A model generated the notes under the pieces. That model made no database searches. It worked only from the letters and a program-made list of their open reading frames with translations, and was not told the origin of the DNA. A DNA stretch of 64,000 bases from Cymbidium sinense. Lineage: Eukaryota; Streptophyta; Magnoliopsida; Asparagales; Orchidaceae. The DNA is taken from assembly GCA_021442155.1 (NCBI GenBank), contig CM038229.1:96008271-96072270 (forward strand), given 5' to 3'. The position numbers and the translations under genes are program-made. This document shows, one piece after another, positions 22,861-35,894 of the stretch. The first letter of the stretch is position 1, and each line of letters starts with the position of its first letter.

Positions 22861-25700
22861 TATTGCTCACTCACCAATTGTAAAGCATCGCTGTCAAAGT
22901 AACATCGCATCTACCATAGCGACGTGGTAATGATGTCGCTCGCCTATCAGCTCCTGTCTTGCTCACGAAGCTCTTTGATCCGGCAACCAATCTGTAACAA
23001 GAAGCATCTATCGAACTCAAGGTCATGTCATAGAGCCTCAACACTCTCCTCAAACTCATCATACGCCACCATCTCCTATAAAGCCTAACCTACTCCTAAA
23101 GCTCTATCAATAAAGTGTCGAGTGGACAATCGAGCAATCAAGAACTATACATCTCTGAGAGTCTCCGGATACTTGAGAACCTGCCTCCAAGCCAAGAGAG
23201 CTAAGATCTATAATGGTGTTCGTGATACTATGTGAAGTTGTCTAGTGACTGGTGAATCCAAAGTAATCAGACATCCCTCAAAACACTAAGCCACAATCGC
23301 ATGCCTCATGTGTCTTTGGCCTACAAAATATCGATGGTAGATTTAGACTCATAACCTACATCAAGCACTTCAAGGAACAAATAAAATAATCGATAAAGCG
23401 TAGTAAATATAAAGAAGTGCAACTAAAGAGCAAAGAGAGGAAGAAAGTACCGAACATGATGAATTTGAGAATCTGTATCGTAAGTGATGTGATCCTCGAG
23501 GATAATCACTATCTAATAAGTTTCGGCTATGTGTTGGCTCAACGAGGCCTCACTAGGCGCAGATCTCTCACCTCGAAGTCTTCCGGGGCAATGGGCAGTC
23601 GTGCTCAGAGAAAAGTGGCTACGAAGGAGTAGTAAAATCGGATGTGGTAGTATCAAGGCCGGCATGCGCGACAACTCAACTCGAGTCCTCAATAATATCT
23701 CCGTCGACACATGGTACTTCATCAAAAGTCACAAACTGCTATGGAGGCGGACCTATGGAACAATCAAGGCTGAAGCTCTCTCAGAGGTTGACTACACTTA
23801 CGTCATGAGCCAATGAAGAAACCTTAGTGTAGCTTGGAGAATTAGCTCTAACTCGCCATGAGAAGTGGTATCCTTAGCCTAACTTGCTCGCTAATTGGTG
23901 CATCTATCAAGAATCAAATTAGAGTATCGATAATATATTTTTTAATAAAAGGGAGAGAGGATGAGGTATTGAGAGGAAGATAGTGATTATACCTCTAGCG
24001 TTATCTCAATGGCAACCCATGATGGGTCTTCGATCTCGAGGAACTCCCAAAGGCCTCATCTGATTCATATCTCCTAGAACCACGCCTAGGAAAGGACCAA
24101 AAGATAGTACTAGGTGAGGTAAGTACAACTAACCTGTGTGACCCTCGAGGAACTATCCAAAAGTGAGCACCAATACCAAGCCTCAAGAATGTAAATGCAA
24201 AAAGTAAAAGTAATGTGTCTCAAAGGGAATCATCGATCCTCCTAAAATCCACTACACCGGATGAATGTACCATCACAGTAATCGACTAGAAGAAACCAAA
24301 CAAATATGGTTTAGATAGCTCTATAACAACCGACTATCCAAATCGATAACATAACTATCCGGATGTATCCGAAAAGGTACCCAACTACTCAATGTCCGAC
24401 GCCATGAAGCAAGGAATATCTATCATTCTCATCAAGACGTCAATAAGATCAACCCCTATCAAGTTAGATGGCAAGTGAATATATCCAGGGTGAACCAACA
24501 AAAATCATTCTAACTAAATGAGGAGCAAAGAAGAGCAAGTGAATCCTCCATCTCCAAAGTAGAGGATGATCGATATAACAAGAGCGTGGATATTTTGCTC
24601 TAAAAGAATGTTGTATACTCAAAATAAGCAAAGGTATGTGTGGAGGTGAAGCCAAGCATATAAGTACGCCAAGGTAGTCGATCTCGCAGCCTCTCAGAGA
24701 ATCAAAAATCACTCCCAATATCTTATAAATCTTAACCACTGCTGGGGCAAGAGAAACTCGCTCACCTTGAGAGATTCTATTATGCGTTAATAAAGCACCG
24801 CGAAGATCCTTCAGTAATGGGAGTACAAAAATGCAAAGCCATGACATTATAAATCTGCTAAGAACAAATCCTCATCCAATCCTGCATAGGAGAAGTCCTC
24901 TTGGTAAAGTAGGCTCCAGTCTCCTCGGATAGAGCATAATCAGATGAAACTTTGAATCCATGTACTCATGTAGCCGGATCATTTAGAACATCTTGATGCT
25001 CTAAACGCTTGGTGATAATGGTTCAAGATCAATATAAACATAAGGCATAGCATACCTCATCGATCACAATCATCAAAGTCTGCAAATAACTCCTCGTCAA
25101 GTGGAACACATTCCACGAATAACAAAGTGAAGACGACACTGTAAGTCCAAAAGGGTGATTGTCAACCTCCGGGCCAATCCAACAAGTGTTACTACTAGTA
25201 TCCCAAAACTCGCTACTCATGAGAAGAAGAAGCATACCCCAAAATCAAATAAAGATATACCGCCTCATAAATGGCTCAGTAAAATATACCTAGTCCATGT
25301 GACGTATCCATGTGGAAGAGTAGGAATCTCGCCAACGGAGGAATCTCAAAGTAGGTCTAATGAGCAGCTTGTGCGGTCGTAAGTCAGGCTATCTCGTCCG
25401 CTCAATCCGTTAAGGGTATAAAACATCACAATATCCGAACTAACCGCATCTTATCTAAAGAATTGTTGTCCTCACACTTCTCCTTAGTGGTAGCCACCCA
25501 ATCAGGATCCTCAAAGGCAAAGGAATCAAAGTACCGGAAGCATGGAAGAGCGCGAAGAAACCCTTATAAAAATCATGTCCTCGCAATATCATCGCTAATC
25601 TTATCCTTAATATCAACATCTCCATGAGGATCATGTCATCAATCTTAGACCAAATAGCCTCACTAGCTCAAAATGAAAGATCATCCGGTCTCCTCAAACA
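22860..25700 (-). pseudogene. Possible antisense extra ORF of the gypsy element (plant-mobile-domain-like)
   Basis: This stretch is richer in GC than its surroundings and has its longest frames on the minus strand. The best is 24464-24847 (127 codons), which contains GERVSLAPAVVKIYKILGVI and later CLASPPHIPLLIL. The pattern recalls the G-x-x-x-SLAPAVLAxIY segment of plant mobile domain (PMD) proteins, and is followed by an aromatic, leucine-rich stretch. A frame at 25029-25235 may be upstream coding sequence. Tat-lineage elements are known to carry extra ORFs between pol and the 3' LTR, some antisense. The match is weak and many frameshifts are present, so an unrelated captured gene is possible. 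Confidence 0.35.
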
Positions 25701-25723
25701 TTCTCTGTCAAATATAAATGACA

Positions 25724-26713
25724 CCTGTTTTAAAATCGGACGGACGTTGTTCAACCAGTAACCATGAACCTCATAGGCCCGATTTACTATAAAACCCCTT
25801 TCACATCGATGAGAGCCAGAACCACCGCTCGACTCGATCGACTAACCGGGTCTTTTATAAAACAGACTGGTTCAAATAAATCTCATTTAATTTCTTTTAT
25901 TTTTTTAAAAAATGACTAAATTTTTTAATTAATAATTAAACATAATATTTTAAAAAATAGCTTTAAAATAAATTTAATACATCTTAATGTATATTTAGCT
26001 AAATTAATTTATAATATAAATATCAAACTATTATATCATGATATCACTTAGGTGGGTCCAAATATTTTTACTTGAAAAGCTCTTTTCTTCTATATAAAGA
26101 GTGCAACACTAACTTCTTTTATGATATGGGACAAAAGTTTTTAAAAATATGTTGAAATTTGACTTGAATTATAGAAATAAAGAATTAAACTAAAGAATTT
26201 ATATTTTAAAATATTAAATGAGATTTTAAATTTAAAAATAAAAAATAACATTTTAATTTTTAACTTTATACTCTTATTATAAATTTTTTTATAATATAAA
26301 TAAATTATTTAGAATATAAATTTTATAATAATATATTATAAATATTTCACATATTATATATTATATTATTATTTATATTTTATAAATTTAAAATAAATTT
26401 TTTTTACATTAAAACTTTATATTTTTATTATAAATTGTATTAATATTTATAAATCTATATAAAACTTATTCTTAATTTATATATATATATATATAATTAT
26501 ATCTTAATAAATTTTAATTTGATTTTAAATTTATAATTATTAAAAATATTACATATATATTATTTTTTTATTTTATGTTTATCATATTTTATATTATTTT
26601 ATTATTTAGATTATTTTTAATAATTTAAATATTTATTACATCATCCTGCTCAAGATCAAATCATCAACCTTGAACCTCTCTTTCTTCCTACGTCCCCAAT
26701 TTTCACAACCTTG
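25724..26713. mobile_element. Non-autonomous hAT element, 990 bp
   Basis: The left end, CCTGTTTTAAAATCGG, and the complement of the right end, CAAGGTTGTGAAAATTGG, form imperfect terminal inverted repeats. Perfect 8-bp duplications AAATGACA flank it at 25716-25723 and 26714-26721. The first ~150 bp hold GC-rich CCGG/GGTTC motifs, and the interior from 25900 to 26640 is almost pure A/T without ORFs. Same family as 31082-32128. Superfamily assigned from the 8-bp duplication and the CAAGGTT-type terminus. Confidence 0.85.
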
Positions 26714-26721
26714 AAATGACA

Positions 26722-28440
26722 CATAAGAATCTAACAAAAAAAAGTTATACTAAGGAAGAAAAATAAGAGAAAAAAAAAGATAAAGCAAGAAAGTCAAAAG
26801 AGTAAACTAGTTTTCAACAAACGAACTCCTCCATGAATCACATTTAAGGCATTTGTTGACCTTTCATATATGTCATAAGTCAAGTCGCCCGCAGTCGAAT
26901 TCGATACTCTGGCGACAAATCGTGGCTCAAAATGCATCAGATCAAAATGATAAACGACCTCCAATCAATGAAACTTCATCGCGTTTAGAATGTTGAAATT
27001 AGTCATAATATAAATATTGCACAACTTGATGATTAACCATCGCGATCAATCCAACGCCCATATACATATCGCGAACCGGCACAAGCCAAACAACCTCCAT
27101 TCATGAAATTGCTTAGCAAAACGCTGAAAACTATCAAATGAGACCATCCACGCAATTGGACGGTATGTGCAAATTTGAATGATCGAAATGATAACTCCCA
27201 AATCGGTTGAAATATTGGATATCACCAAAATCAACTTAAATGACCTCATCGACAAACGGACTTGCCATCGCGTCGAACATCGAAATTGATCGAATATAAA
27301 TATTTCATTAATTGAGAATCAACCGACGCGAGCTGATTGTCGAGAGGCGTGAAAATGATGCCAAAACACGTTGCTTAAATTATAAGCTAAAAGTAAGCGC
27401 ACTGTCATTTCGATGAAAGTCGATAGCCGGAATTCTTTACTTATTTTCCTCTCCGATTGACCGCTGATACGTTCTTAAGAATAATCTTATATATATTATC
27501 TAATATCTAAAGTTCACATTAAAGTCAAAAAATCAATTTAAAATCAATTTAACCCTAAACTAAATCCCTAAATTACCATAAATCCTTAAATTACTAGTCA
27601 AATGACCTGTTCAAATGACCTTTTTCGGTTTTGCTCCACTCGCGTGACCTCACTCACCTGATCTCTCTTCATGCACAGCTCGATCCGAGCGATCCTCTTC
27701 ATGCTTCACGCACGGCTCTTCCTCCTCCCTCATGTGATGGCACGGAAGCTTCATGCCCATTCGAACGCACGGTGAGCAACCGTCCCTTCCTCTCCAACTG
27801 ATCCTCCTTCTTCCCTCCAAACTGAAGAGGAGTTCTCTGTTTTTCCACTTCCAAACCAAAACCACATCCTCCTTTAAACTGAAAGATATTTTCCCATTTC
27901 ATTTCTTCCCTCATTTATAAAATCGAATTTCATTTTCCCCTCATTTCCAATGAATCATTTTCCTCTCTCCCTCACTTTCCTTATAATTCCCTCTTCTCCT
28001 CCTCTTCTTCTTTTCTCCCACCAAAACTCCTCCAACCCAAAATTTATTTTGCCAAAATTTGAAAATACTTTGTCAAAATCTGAAAATTTCACAACCAGAT
28101 AACATGATTAGTTCTTTTCTTTTCAGACTTTTCTTTCATTTCTTCACAAGAGGAACATCATTTCATGGGTTCTTCTCACGGTTTTCAGCTTCTCCTTTCT
28201 CGCCTCTCTCTCTTCCCTTTGCCGAACCAGAGGAACATCATCATTAGGGTTTCTCTTGGTTTTCAGATCTCCAACTCGTCTCTTTGTGAACATTACAACC
28301 CAGTAAAAATGAGTCAACATATGAAATGTGAATGTATAAATGCTTATGTTTCTTTCTTGATTTGAAGGTCTCGTCATTAGCGATGAGATGAAAATCAATC
28401 TGTGAGACACCTCCTATACTCATTAGGGCATACCGAGTAA
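26722..28440. other. Possible gypsy 3' region with imperfect repeats; no gene
   Basis: Removing the hAT element joins this segment to the gypsy-derived sequence before 25716. A purine-rich run lies at about 26752-26796. At 26940-27345 imperfect ~145-bp repeats are visible: GACCTCCAATCAATGAAAC (26955), ACCTCCATTCATGAAATT (27091) and GACCTCATCGACAAACGG (27242), two of them followed by CATCGCG and AATATAAATATT. From 27600 to 28250 the plus strand is strongly pyrimidine-rich. The sequence AGAGGAACATCAT occurs twice (28149 and 28230). ORFs of 60-90 codons here look like composition artefacts. Confidence 0.4.
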
Positions 28441-31073
28441 GCCAACATCCAAAGGTCGCCCTCCTGACGAATGAAATTTTATTAAATCTTTTGACTTAAA
28501 AAATAGAAAATAAAAGAACCTCAAGAGAATGTTAAGCAAATCTAAAGCTAAATTGAATCAAAGACTTCAAAAAAAAAGGGGAGGGAAAGAACATACAATG
28601 AATACAAAGGTAAAACAAAAAAGAGGGAAAAGCACTTACAAAATTTATTTAAACGGAGTTGAAAGCCCACTAAAATTTTTAATCCTTCTTCAAACACTCT
28701 AACTCTCTCAAACAAATGGAATGGGATGTAAGACCCCTTCGCCTTATTTATAGAAATTAGAGGAGATTGTGGATGACCCACTTTCAAAAAAAAAAAGGGG
28801 AATGAATGTGAGAGTTTGAATAAGTCTCTATGTGGCCATAGTATAATTAACTTCAATTCAAGCACTTAAAATTTTGATATTTGAATTTTTAGCCTTAATA
28901 CCCAATTAAAAGCAAACATTTATGGAGGAATCTATGGAGTTGAAGGTTGAATTGAGAAGAGAAAAGATGTCTATATTCATAATATGGGTTGATCTATTTG
29001 TAAGCTTGAAATATCTAAAGATGTTTCATAAAAAAATACGAAATCCATAATTTTATCTATGAAAATAAGAAATAAGTCAAATGAGGAACCTTAAAAAGAG
29101 GAGGAATCAACTTAAATATTACACCTATTGATTCACTAAAATAACTCGAGAGATTGAATTTTCATGTAAAACAACAAATTAAATTGTCTTGTGAATTTAT
29201 GACTTCAAACGCTGTGTAAATACTTAAATAAAGTGAACTCTTTACATTCACTTTCAAGTAAACACAATATTTAAGCATTTTAATTTATATGAGCTCGCAA
29301 ATATAAAAACATGATATTTTCAATAGCTTAACTAAAGTGTTGAAAGATATATGCACGTTTTAAAAGAATGAAACATACCTAAAACGCGTCAATTCACAAT
29401 CGTATAAGAGTTATTAAGGCGTTCTTAGATACACCGCATGGGCCCCGAATCAATGTTTTGATTCAAGTGTCAGATGTCGCGCAGTTGCTTCTGCGGACTT
29501 GGTTAAAAAAGCTAAAATCTATTACAAATATTTCAACTTATTGAAAATTTGAGAAGCTAATTATGTCATATGATAGTAGATCTCTCTGTTAGAGTTAAAC
29601 GAGTTGACAAGATCTAAATCAATTCACCTTCCACAATTATTTATTGGATATCACAAATTAAGAAAACTCAAATGTAAAAAAATGTAATGTAAGTATTTTA
29701 CTATGTTCACTCTAAATCAATCTCTTGCCAAGAAGGACATGACTTGTGTCCTCCGACGCCACTTGACCAGACTCTACATGATGCGTTATGACCAAAGTCC
29801 TCCGACGGTGGTTTGGCCGCCGGCTCCATTATATTACGATCACGCATCCGTATGCTCTCCAATGGCTCGTCTTTGAGTGAATCATATGATATACTTGATA
29901 GGGCAAACAACCCTCTAGTTAGACCATGTCATCTTAGATAAACACCATCCCGCTACAAGGATTTATTGGACAACGTAACCAGTGTTATCGATGAGAATCC
30001 TTTGATCATGTTGACACCTCCTCTACTAAGTAATTAGGGACCACGACAAATGGGAATGGGAGGATCGGCCACGCCATTATTCCCACGACCATCCGATTTA
30101 AGCGAAATGATAAATTTCATAATATTAAATTCTAAAACTTCATATGATGCTACCATACGCATTGCTGGCTAAGCTTTAATCGAAAGTTCTCTCTCACTTA
30201 TTGTGAGTAACTATGGGCTTACTATAGAATCCTAGAACCGATCTAAAGTCCTCACCAAATGAGGATGAAATCTCTAGTGTCTATCTACTATTCCATCGCT
30301 CGAAAATTACACCAACGATAAATCATACTCATTTCATTCAATTCCGAGAGGTCGATGGTGAATTTTCGAGCCCACAATAAAAAAAAAAAAAATTACGTTA
30401 CGAAATTATAATACAAGACTTTATTTTTTCAGACCCTTTTTTCAAAAGAAAAGAAAGAAAGAAGTGTCAAGAAACAGAAAGGACTAGCCTTTGTCCTTTG
30501 AGGGAAGTTTGAGGTATTGTTGTATATTAAGAGTTTGGATGTAGTTTTATATTTTGAATTCAATAGCATAATGATATGTGGTGCTTAGTTAATATATAAT
30601 TATTATATATTAATAGTGAACTACTATGTATTATGTATTGATATAATATTATCTATACTATAATATATAACATATATGTATATCAATATACAAGAAATAT
30701 ATATGCTCACGATATATATAGACTATGTATTGATAGCATCATAATGCTATCAAGTCCAAACATAAAAGATATAAACTCATGTAATAATTTCTTAATTAAT
30801 AAGTCCTCTTGCTATATTCATTTGATTATAATAGAATGTATAAAAAATTTAAGATGAGACAATAAAAGTAAGATAATTATCATTTTGAATTAATTAAAAT
30901 TATATTTATTAAAAAATAATTTTATGTGATTTGAATAAGTAAAATAAAAAATAAAAATGCATTATATAAGTCGGTAAAATTAATTAAATGAGCTAAGAAA
31001 GATAGAAATATATCGAAGATAGTGTGAATAGAAATTATAAAAAGAAATAATTAAAAGAGATAATTTAGCATCA
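28441..31073. other. Unrecognised intergenic sequence
   Basis: The part 28440-29700 is AT-rich with A-runs and no ORF. The part 29700-30370 is GC-richer, with CCTCCGACG twice (29749 and 29799), and ends with a 14-base A run near 30380-30394. It could be an LTR or another decayed element, but I found no partner copy in the window. The rest to 31073 is AT-rich. No gene is supported. Confidence 0.4.
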
Positions 31074-31081
31074 TATACAAC

Positions 31082-32128
31082 CAACGTTTTGATAATCGGA
31101 CCGGACCGCCGGTTCGACCGTTCGCCGCGTGAATCGTCATGCCGGGTCCGGAGAACTCAAAAAATCGGCTTACACAAAAACCGGAGACACTGCAGCAGAC
31201 CGGCGGTTCAACCGCGGAACCGGAGAACTGGCCCGCGGTCCGCCGATCCACGTGAAAGATTTTGCACGATGAATATTTAATAGTTTTGAGAAATTGTTAT
31301 TTTGAATTTTGATTATTAATCCATTTGTGCCCTACAGGCTTCTCCGTCGATTTTCAATATCTTTTTTTTTAATTTATTTTTTTATTTTTATTTTCGTCCA
31401 TAGAGGCAGCAGTTTTTTAATTTAATTTTTTTCCGTTGTCTTTTTAATTTTTTTTGTCCGACAGCCATTAAAGAGAAAATATGAGATAATAATAAATTTT
31501 TATTTATTTATTTTTATTATAATCTATTTCTTTTGATTTTTTTTTTGAGATAAAGTTTAATATGTATTTGATATTTTAATTTTTAGAGTAAGTTTTGATT
31601 AAAGATCACAAAAAATTATTGACACGTCATATATCATTTTTATTGAATTATGAATATCTTAATTTTGTTATGATTTATTATTTATTAGTTTTAATTATTA
31701 AGTGTTCTACATCATAATTTACAATATCTTTTGTAGTTAATTTTGTTTATATTTTTTGTATATTTTATATAATTGATGCCAAATTACTAATTTTAATATT
31801 TATTTTAATTCCAATTCTTCTTAGATAAGAAATTTCTTGAAGTTCTACAATGAGTTATTTAATTATCATAACTAAAAAAAAGGCTACTATTTATATATTA
31901 ATTCATTTAACTTTAAAATTAGAGAATATTTTTTGCACATTATTTGTATTTTATAATTTATTTCTCTCAAATTATATATGTTGTATGATTATTTGATCAT
32001 TTAAATCTCATTTAGATAATTTTAATATTTATTATATTATTCGGTTCGACCCCTGTCAATTCCTGCTCGACCTTTAAATCAACCTCTCTATTTTCCTAGG
32101 TTATATCCGGTCCATTTTCACAACCTTG
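31082..32128. mobile_element. Non-autonomous hAT element, 1,047 bp
   Basis: The left terminus is CAACGTTTTGATAATCGGAC and the complement of the right terminus is CAAGGTTGTGAAAATGGACC, clear inverted repeats. Perfect 8-bp duplications TATACAAC lie at 31074-31081 and 32129-32136. The left ~180 bp are GC-rich (CCGGTTCGACC, GGTCCGCCG), the right end has CGGTTCGACC again, and the middle is AT-rich. No transposase frame exists; the 60-codon ORFs here are chance. It belongs with the element at 25724-26713, which shares ends, size and layout. Confidence 0.9.
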
Positions 32129-32136
32129 TATACAAC

Positions 32137-32420
32137 ATTCAACAATAATAAATAAATAAATGTGAATTCATTGCTAAATATTTGAAATAAGATTAATAAT
32201 AATAAAATGAGGTATATAAATTCTTTTAAGCCTCTCAAAAAATTTTAAGCCATGCCCACATAAAATCTCTAGACTAGCATGAGATGAATGAGAAATTATT
32301 AGATGCATCATTAAATTTAAAACACTCATAGAACTCGTTAAGATTAGTAAAATTAGACTTCTTTATTATACACTAAAAGAGATTCAAATATAGGCAAATT
32401 TTTTAAAAATAAGTATGAAA
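32137..32420. other. AT-rich spacer
   Basis: Nothing recognisable. Confidence 0.4.
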
Positions 32421-32424
32421 AAGT

Positions 32425-32951
32425 AATTAGTAATTTAAGTATCTTAAAAAAAATTACATATAGATAGTCGCTCATTTATGACTTGCTTGCCACGTCGAAT
32501 CGACGAGAGCTAGTCTTCCGCTTAGCAGTCGCCTGCTTGACGTGATTATAGTTATGATGAGCCGAATCGTTAAACTAATTTTGTAACTATTTTTAAAAAA
32601 TATTTTGCAAACTTTGTTGGATTTATGTTCCACTATTATCTGTCATTATTACTACAACCTTCTCGTATATAAAGCCTCTCATTCCCCGATCAATATTTTT
32701 ATCTCAAATTGCATAAATATATGAAGTTGTTAATTTATTTTATTTTGATGAAATTTTTTTAAATATACATGCTTTTAATGATCTGCGTATATTTTTATGT
32801 TATATTTTAAAATTTTTTGATTAATTAGTATATAAATATAGTTTAACTGACTTTATTTAATTCTAAATTTGTTTAAGATGTGATTTTTTTATTGAAAAAT
32901 AATATTATCATAAAAGTGTAAAATTACGAACTATTTTCATGAATTTCTTTA

Positions 32952-33041
<90 letters not shown>

Positions 33042-33850
33042 AAATTTCACTTGATAATAACTTTGTAAGAGTCACTTATATAATTCCATCTTCTATACTC
33101 TCGCAAATAACTATTCATGCAATTTGAAGTAAAATTTTCTCTTGATTTTCACATATTTACGTAAGTATATAGATTTCTTTATACACTAATGATCAATATG
33201 TTATGTCCATCATTTAAGATATTTGACTAAATATTAATATTGATTCTTATTCATGTTGATAAACTTTTGATCTTATTATTATTCATAAGATAAATCTAGC
33301 ATTTACCATTCAAATATAAAGGTTTTCAAAATTCAATATATTTAATATATTCAAGATGACTGACTCTAGTTTATATATAAATAAATTTGGAATTAAATAA
33401 AAGTCATTTAAACTATATTTTCTACTAATTAATCAAATACTTATAAAATATAGCATAAAAATATGTGCAACTCATTAAAAACATGTTTATTTATAAAATT
33501 TTCATCAAAATAAAATAAATTAACAAATTCATATATTTATGCAATTTGGGATAAAACATTGAGAATTTAATAAAATATTGATCGGAGAATCAAGTTTTAT
33601 ATAAACATCTAAGATTGGAGTAGCAAATGACAAATAATAGTAACATAAATCCAACCAAGTTGACAAAATATTTTTAAAAAATGGTTACTGTAAGTCGCTT
33701 TAACTGCAACTTCCATATAACATATATATCGCCCACAAAGCAACTAAATTAAACACTTAAAAGATTTAGCACATCAAATTTAATGCAAGTTGTCAGTTAT
33801 TATACCTATATCTAAATTTTTTTTAAGATACTTAAAATTATTAATTATGT
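32425..33850. repeat. Long hairpin (foldback) repeat of ~1.4 kb
   Basis: Arms of about 460 bp face each other. The outer end TTTAAGTATCTTAAAAAAAA at 32436 pairs with TTTTTTTAAGATACTTAAAA ending near 33830. Inner parts such as GATTAATTAGTATATAAATA (32818) pair with the complement of 33390-33435. The loop (about 32880-33390) contains a microsatellite. The arms are similar but not identical. A TATATAAAG stretch occurs at 32669. A target duplication could not be fixed. It may be a foldback transposon or a large hairpin MITE. Confidence 0.7.
32956..33038. repeat. (CA)n-(TA)n compound microsatellite
   Basis: About 18 CA units run directly into about 23 TA units. An ORF of HTHTHT-IYIYIY type here is only the translation of the repeat. 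Confidence 0.95.
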
Positions 33851-34009
33851 TTTAAATCATACTTATTTTAGACATTTGCTCTTCAAATATATCACATAAT
33901 TTTTTATATTAAAATATTTTTATTTATATTATATTTTAATATCATTGTTACGTCTAGAAAATCGGCCATGGTAGAATAAAAGTTTACGCCTTAAATTTTG
34001 TAAATCCAA

Positions 34010-34975
34010 CATACAGATGTTTGAAGAATGAACAAGAAAACTCAATTTACGTGGAAAGACCCCAAATAGGGGAAAAATCACGGCCCAGCCCATTAAAATC
34101 TTCCACTATGTATCTATTTTGGAGTACAAAGTTTTCCGATAAGATTACAGAATTGTATATGAGAAGGGAACAATGGAACTGAGAATCGAAACAACAACTA
34201 TGTAATCGTAGGAATGCTTATCGCGACGTTGATGATGGTGAACAACAGAGTCAATGACCACGGTAGAGCAGTGGTGATGGCGTGCGAGTGGATGGTGCAT
34301 CAAGATGAGCATGGCAATGGCGAAATGACAGCTGAGCGTGGTTAACACGACGATGAATAAACGATGTGTGGTGGCCGCGTGGCGGCCGGCAGCCGCAGCA
34401 CGTGGTCCGAGGACCGGCGATGGTCGGGTGATGTGATAGGTTGACGCGATGAATAGCGCGATCGATCGCTGACCGTGACGCGGTCGAGGTGATGACCGTG
34501 ATCGTGGTTACCACAATGACCGGAAGATGATCGACGGTGGTCGGTGATGACCAAAGAACGCGGATCGATTAGCCACGGATCACGGCGGTCAGCGTGCCAT
34601 GACCGCGGTTACAATTATGCTTGAGGTTTTAAGCTTTAGAGTTCTCTCCTCTTTAGCGCCCCTTGAATGAGGGCAATTTATGATTAGAGGAAGCTTCGTA
34701 AATATATGCAAAATCCAAACCACTCAATCGGATGGCTCAAAATGATTCCTTGATCATCTGATGTATTTTAAATATTTGAATACTCAAATAAACTCAAAAT
34801 CAAGAGAACTTGGGCTTGTTAGATCTCGCCACGATTTGATCATAAACATTCTATATTTATAAACTATTTAGAGATTTAATTGATATTCCAAAATTTTCAA
34901 ATGATATTTTAAGATTGATCTAATTAATTTTACTTATCGATTGTTTTGACATCAAAATTACGTCTTAAATAAATT
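34010..34975 (-). mobile_element. Solo LTR with GC-rich core (copy 1, inverted)
   Basis: The reverse complement matches 43010-43945 over the whole length. Shared blocks in order are TATCAATTAAATCTCTAAAT, GAATCATTTTGAGCC, a GC-rich core (34220-34620) full of CGGTC, GTGATGACC and CGTGG, then TCTCATATACAATTCT, CATAGTGG, and a TTTTCTTG end. The final TTTGGGGTCTTTCCACGTA resembles the 3' part of plant copia LTRs. No internal region adjoins it, so it is likely a solo LTR. Edges are approximate and no target duplication was confirmed. Confidence 0.65.
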
Positions 34976-35885
34976 TTAGTATCATATCAATCATAATCAT
35001 ATCAGAGATATATGTATGAAATAATGTATAAAAACATTAATAATAATTTTTATTTGATGTTAAGAATTTAAATATCATATAAGTAAATATTAAATATATA
35101 AATATTAGTAATATAAATATATAAGAATTATATAATATGCATATAAATTTCAAAATATTAAATATAAAAATTAAACCTCGTATAACTCAAAATTACTGTA
35201 ATAACCAACAAAACTGAGAGCTCTGCTTCTCCATCTTTCCACAACTCTAGTGGTAACATTCAACAAGTCACAAATGAGTCAAAGTGGGTCAACGAATTTT
35301 GAATACTAGCTCGACCTGTGGACCCGATAAACCTGCCATAGATTAGATCCATTCCAAACAAAGCATCTTTTTTTTTTTGTCTTTTGTTTGAGTTAATTAC
35401 CAAAAAAATCGAAACTAAAATTACAATAAATTATAAAATGTCTTTTTTTTAAGTCTATAAATGCCCATAAAAATAACTATTTTCAATTTATACTCATAAA
35501 TTAATAATCATATTTTTATTTAAATAATAGATTTTTTTAATTATCTATTACCTTGTGCAAATTAATTATTTAGAACCTCTTCTCAATCATTAATGGTCAT
35601 ATAAGGCCACTATTACTCAATTAACACTTTATTTAAATATTTAGAACCTATAAATTATTGTCCCAAAAAATTAATGAGATTTATTATATCTTTCAAAAAA
35701 TACAAAATCAATTTCATCACTTCCCAATGTATCTTTTCTTTGACTTATATCGACTAATTATATCAAATCTATTGCTTGTTATAGTATACATTTGCAAACC
35801 CTAATCATGTATTTGTAATTTTCACAAATTTAACAAATTTTAAATACACTATATTTAAACTAGAGAGTATATTTCAAATACATTA
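34976..35885. other. AT-rich spacer between LTR copy 1 and the MULE
   Basis: Very AT-rich, with T runs at about 35368 and 35445 and no ORF or repeat that I can name. Confidence 0.45.
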
Positions 35886-35894
35886 TATTTTAAA

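Noticed and set aside
27650..27914. Overlapping Arg/Glu-rich ORFs on the minus strand
   Set aside because: They come from a pyrimidine-rich plus strand; two frames overlap with equal quality and no motif.
32939..33127. ORF with HTHT and IYIY runs (also 42850-43038)
   Set aside because: Simple translation of CA and TA microsatellites.
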